11,284 bases of DNA from Beroe ovata. Its lineage: Eukaryota > Ctenophora > Nuda > Beroida > Beroidae. The stretch is from contig CAMPET010000038.1 of the NCBI GenBank assembly GCA_946803715.1, forward strand, positions 266,696-277,979, written 5' to 3'. Shown here piece after piece: positions 8,949 to 11,284 of the stretch (its first letter is position 1; each line of letters begins with the position of its first letter). The translations under genes and the position numbers were made by a program. The notes beneath the pieces are model-generated. The model did no database searches, had not been told where the DNA came from, and was given only the letters and a program-made list of their open reading frames with translations.

Positions 8949-9934
8949 ATCGCGTTTTTTGTCTTGATTACTAACGGTACCAGGGTACCTGAGCTGCATC
9001 ATATCACAAGTCCAGTGCAAATGTTAGCAAATATCTCATTTCAAAATCTGAACTTTTTGGCGTAGTATTTCATTTGTAACCAGAGATTAGTGCAAATATT
9101 TCATATTTCCATCGCCGAACAAAACAACTCAAATGCAAGTTTTCTCCTATAATAATTGAAACTGACGACGACTATCACATAATTTTCGAAAGCTCTCATG
9201 ATTTCAAATCTACCGTACAACATTAAACGTTTAAACTTGCTATCTAAATGCCTCCTATTTTCTTATCATTGTTTGTTTCTTGAGGAATTCACGGATTTCC
9301 CATGTAATGCTTTCTATTCTAAACCTCCGTCCAAATGAGAGAGGTGGGATGGGTACTCCAGACGATTACATTTTATTGGGTAACATTTTTTCTCTAATTT
9401 GATACAATATTACGAATTTGGATGAAGACAGAGAGATTTGTTATTGGACTATTGGCTTACAATTTGTTTCAGGATGGCTGAGACATATTATTGATGTAAT
9501 GAGAATTTTAACTTCATTACGGGTTTCACTTTAATTCTGGAAGACACGCGAAAGTAAACTCGAGACATACACTAGAAAATATTTGAAAGCCCGGGTATTG
9601 AATCGCTCTAAATTAGATCAGCTCGAGTGGTTGTATTCAACTCTCAGAGGGGAGAAGCCTGCAACCGGCTACCTTTGAGAGGGCCGGGGTCACGTGGTGC
9701 TTAGGGTTGGGGAAATACCTCAATCACTGATCCGTGTCATGTGGTGATCAGCAGCATTTTGTTGTTATGATCTAGATCTGAGATTCTTATAGTCATTGAT
9801 CTACTTCTAGCCATTGCTTTTGTGATTAATTTTATTTTTCGATCTAGGTATAAGTTTCAATTCAGGACTAGATTTCACGCCAAATTTTAGGTCCATCAAT
9901 GTGAAACAGTCTCCCAGCTTAAGCAAAATTGCAG
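8949..9934. other. No gene seen; probable intron 1 or 5' flank of the M13 gene
   Basis: No exon is supported. GGTACC occurs twice near 8980-8993. At 9641-9681 a compound hairpin is possible: CTCTCAGAGG pairs with CCTTTGAGAG at 9 of 10 positions, enclosing AGCC and GGCT. A CACGTG E-box follows at 9691-9696 and a related GTCATGTGGTG near 9737. If the M13 gene also starts from the ATG at 9943, this is where its promoter would lie, though I see no good TATA box. Confidence 0.5.
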
Positions 9935-10027
9935 TGACTAATATGAGTGTCGTTGAGAACAAAGCTGCTATTGCTAACTTTGCAGACGGTGTGGTTTTGT
10001 ACGATATCAACAAGAATGAATTTAACG
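9935..10027 (+). CDS. Candidate coding exon of the M13 peptidase (cytosolic tail, possible alternative start)
   Basis: From ATTGCAG at 9928-9934 to AACG|GTAGGT at 10027 there are 93 bases, an exact multiple of three, entered and left in phase 1. It reads VTNMSVVENKAAIANFADG, then VVLYDINKNEFN, and its last G joins AG at 10346 to make Glu. It can therefore be spliced in or skipped without changing the frame. It also holds an ATG at 9943 with A at -3, which could start a shorter protein from a downstream promoter; 28 codons then precede the junction. The donor is good; the acceptor has only a modest pyrimidine tract. Using the next GTAGGT, 4 bases later, would bring a stop soon after, so the first donor is chosen. 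Confidence 0.55.
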
Positions 10028-10116
10028 GTAGGTAGGTTTAGGGCGTAAGAATATAAGCAGTATCCACTATCAACGGTAACTTTGACAAGACTCATCGATA
10101 GAAAAATACCTTTTCT

Positions 10117-10345
10117 CTCGTGACTGAGCTATCTTCTCACGTGATTGAACTATCTTCTAACGTGACTGAGCTATCTTCTAACGTGACTGAACAGTGAACT
10201 TTCTTCACACGTGACTGGGCTATCTTCACACGTGGCTAGGCCACTTCACATGTGACTGAGCTATCTTCTCACATGACTGTGCTATCAGTTAACGTGACTA
10301 CATTCACACGTGACTGAGCTATCTTCTCACGTGACTGATGTTCAG
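10117..10345. repeat. E-box-bearing 21-bp minisatellite running into a 3' splice site
   Basis: About eleven imperfect units share the core GTGACTGAGCTATCTTCT, mostly with CAC or AAC in front. Most are 21 bp; the variant units run from 16 to 28 bp. CACGTG is intact in five units (starting 10138, 10208, 10229, 10307 and 10328) and ACGTG in most others. The last, shortened unit (10328-10345) ends TGATGTTCAG and supplies the acceptor of the next exon. Each unit holds a branch-point-like CTGA followed by a pyrimidine-rich CTATCTTCT, so the array looks like copied intron 3' ends. It fills most of the 318-bp intron. Confidence 0.95.
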
Positions 10346-10467
10346 AGGAAGACGCTAAGAACAATGAGACGAGGAAGAGGATTCTGGTTCTAAGAATAGC
10401 ACTGGTCGTGGTGTCGGTGGTTGCAGCGGTATTGCTCTGCCTGACGATATGGGGACTTGCAACAAGG
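10346..10467 (+). CDS. M13 peptidase exon: basic cytosolic segment and signal-anchor helix
   Basis: The acceptor GTTCAG ends at 10345. Two bases complete a Glu codon and 40 codons follow to AGG|GTAAGA. Numbering from the Met at 9943, residues 30-40 are EDAKNNETRKR and residues 41-67 are a hydrophobic run, with RIALVVVSVVAAVLLCLTIW at its core. Basic residues before the helix and few after fit the positive-inside rule for a type II protein, the usual topology of neprilysin and ECE relatives. A Cys sits inside the helix at residue 60. No ATG exists in this frame here, so the start must lie in an upstream exon. The antisense open frame across 10269-10598 is a shadow. Confidence 0.88.
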
Positions 10468-10515
10468 GTAAGATCAGGAGGTTCGGAAAATAATGAGGCG
10501 GTAAGATCAGGAGGT
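10467..10515 (+). promoter_or_regulatory. Duplicated 5' splice site, 33 nt apart and in frame
   Basis: The 16-bp string GGTAAGATCAGGAGGT occurs at 10467-10482 and again at 10500-10515, so the donor GTAAGA is present twice. Using the second donor adds 33 bases (10468-10500), reading VRSGGSENNEA with no stop. The insert would lie directly after the membrane helix, in the stalk before the ectodomain. Both donors have G at -1 and neither has the preferred A at -2 (GG and CG respectively), so sequence alone does not choose between them. Confidence 0.7.
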
Positions 10516-10579
10516 AGAGGATTGGGAATTCCTTCGGAATGTAATAACATTTTCATATTATTAAGGGAACTAATTTCAG

Positions 10580-10728
10580 GGTAAACAGCCAGAGCCACTG
10601 AATCTTGGTTTCATCCAAGCATCAGCAGCCATTTCGAGTAATCTTGATGAAACGGTAGATCCCTGTCAAAATTTTGCCCAGTATGCGTGTGGTGGATGGA
10701 TGAAGAAAAACGTCATACCCGATGATTC
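10580..10728 (+). CDS. M13 peptidase exon: start of ectodomain with DPC...YACGGW motif
   Basis: The acceptor CTAATTTCAG ends at 10579. The exon has 49 codons plus two bases and a GTGAGT donor. Numbering from the Met at 9943, it covers residues 70-118 and part of Ser119. The diagnostic M13 signature is complete: D96-P97-C98, F101, Y104-A105-C106-G107-G108-W109, N113, I115-P116, D118 and S119. C98 and C106 match the two cysteines that in neprilysin bond to the C-terminal part of the protein. Unusually, the C-x4-C pair that lies just before this signature in most family members is replaced by Pro75 and Phe80, with the spacing unchanged. The 112-bp intron before it contains the duplicated donor. 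Confidence 0.93.
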
Positions 10729-10833
10729 GTGAGTATTTTGAGACTCGGAAAACACGGTAGTTCTTGGAGCCATAGATGGGCATTATTGAATTCGAACCAT
10801 GTGCATGAAGGTAACTTCCCACACTCTTCTCAG

Positions 10834-10945
10834 AGATCAAGTTTCTAACTTTGAGAAGCTCCGAGAAGAAACAAATGTCAAACTATATAACCTCCTCACT
10901 GGGTTTCAAGAATCAGAGGACACAAAACCGGACTATCTTAACAAG
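10834..10945 (+). CDS. M13 peptidase exon: N-terminal ectodomain helix
   Basis: The acceptor CTTCTCAG ends at 10833. One base completes Ser119, followed by 37 codons (residues 120-156), including NFEKLREETNVKLYNLL. This matches the family pattern of a Phe, then Leu-Arg and a helix ending in Leu-Leu, which follows the IPxDxS motif. The frame and the continuation into the next exon (NK|LVDFYTSC) fix the borders even though the donor AAG|GTGTTC is weak. The open reading upstream of the acceptor in the same frame, with ATGs at 10799 and 10805, is taken as intron because the phase-2 junction from the previous exon explains the family motif better. Confidence 0.88.
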
Positions 10946-11029
10946 GTGTTCGATCATCGAAAAAACTCGATCTGTAGGACGTGTATCACACAATTTTAGT
11001 TGCTAATAACACATCCCCCCACTCCTCAG

Positions 11030-11239
11030 TTAGTCGATTTCTATACGAGCTGCACGAATACAGACAAAATGGACAACGCACCGGACGAAGAGGACGTTGT
11101 CAAGAGGACGGTAACGTCCATCATGGATGCTGCAGATAAGACAGAAGTTATCAAGATCGTTGCTCCCTACGATATCGATGTTTTCTACGTGCTGTACGTT
11201 GATGCGGACAACAGAAACCCAGATGTGAACGCAATTTAT
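11030..11239 (+). CDS. M13 peptidase exon: SC motif and divergent ectodomain segment; gene continues past the window
   Basis: A branch-point match (GCTAATAAC, 11002-11010) and a pyrimidine tract precede the acceptor ending at 11029. The exon has exactly 70 codons (residues 157-226) and a strong TAT|GTGAGT donor. FYTSC (residues 160-164) matches the Y-x-SC element conserved in M13, whose Cys forms a disulfide in neprilysin. The later FYVLYVDADNRNPDVNAIY fits the family's short strand with an Asp and Asn. The part between is acidic and poorly conserved. It is about 49 residues from SC to DADN against roughly 60 in mammalian neprilysin as I remember it, and it lacks the usual Gly-Trp. Zinc-binding HExxH, ExxxD and the C-terminal Cys and Trp must lie in later exons outside the window. 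Confidence 0.9.
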
Positions 11240-11252
11240 GTGAGTGTTTGTG

Positions 11253-11254
<2 letters not shown>

Positions 11255-11284
<30 letters not shown>
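11255..11284. repeat. (GT)n microsatellite at the window end
   Basis: At least 15 GT units begin 15 bp after the last exon, inside the next intron, and run off the right edge. Their full length is unknown. Confidence 0.97.

Noticed and set aside
9807-10013. Minus-strand open frame of 68 codons
   Set aside because: It lies antisense to the candidate exon at 9935-10027, which has fitting splice phases; a shadow is more likely.
10269-10598. Minus-strand open frame of 109 codons
   Set aside because: It is antisense to the minisatellite and the membrane-anchor exon, whose plus-strand reading joins a clear M13 signature.

Overview
The window looks like nuclear DNA of an invertebrate animal. It is AT-rich, mostly non-coding, and full of dinucleotide microsatellites, minisatellites and short palindromes. 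Its one convincing gene is split into short exons by GT-AG introns of about 84 to 320 bp. Two N bases show that it comes from an assembly. I cannot name the species; a marine invertebrate is a guess from genome style only.

The only well-supported gene is on the + strand at the right-hand end. It encodes the N-terminal part of an M13-family (neprilysin / endothelin-converting-enzyme-like) zinc metallopeptidase. Exons at 10346-10467, 10580-10728, 10834-10945 and 11030-11239 join in frame without a stop. They give a basic cytosolic segment, a single signal-anchor helix, the family motif DPCxxFxxYACGGWxxxNxIPxDxS, and the later FYTSC cysteine motif. The catalytic HExxH region lies beyond the right edge. 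Two less certain upstream exons (7397-7472 and 9935-10027) fit the reading phase exactly and would supply the cytosolic tail, possibly as alternative N-termini.

Layout: 1-420, a CA microsatellite and a CpG- and E-box-enriched segment. 420-6260, gene-poor DNA with a hairpin cluster (1583-1751), CT and CA tracts, and a 29-bp direct repeat around a TTG-rich stretch (4332-4538). 6265-6850, a possible minus-strand exon or decayed coding relic and a GC-richer hairpin island. 7342-7472, a TATA-like box or acceptor and a candidate first exon. 7473-9934, probable first intron holding a TCGAT-rich block, two diverged 0.4-kb direct repeats whose first copy is bracketed by N bases, and an 11-bp satellite of eight perfect copies. 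9935-11284, the M13 gene, with an E-box-bearing minisatellite running into a splice acceptor and a duplicated, in-frame 5' splice site after the membrane anchor.

I do not see a new multi-gene system. The best leads concern this peptidase: its possible alternative cytosolic tails, the tandem donor that would lengthen the stalk by 11 residues, the loss of the first conserved cysteine pair, and the minisatellite at the 3' splice site.
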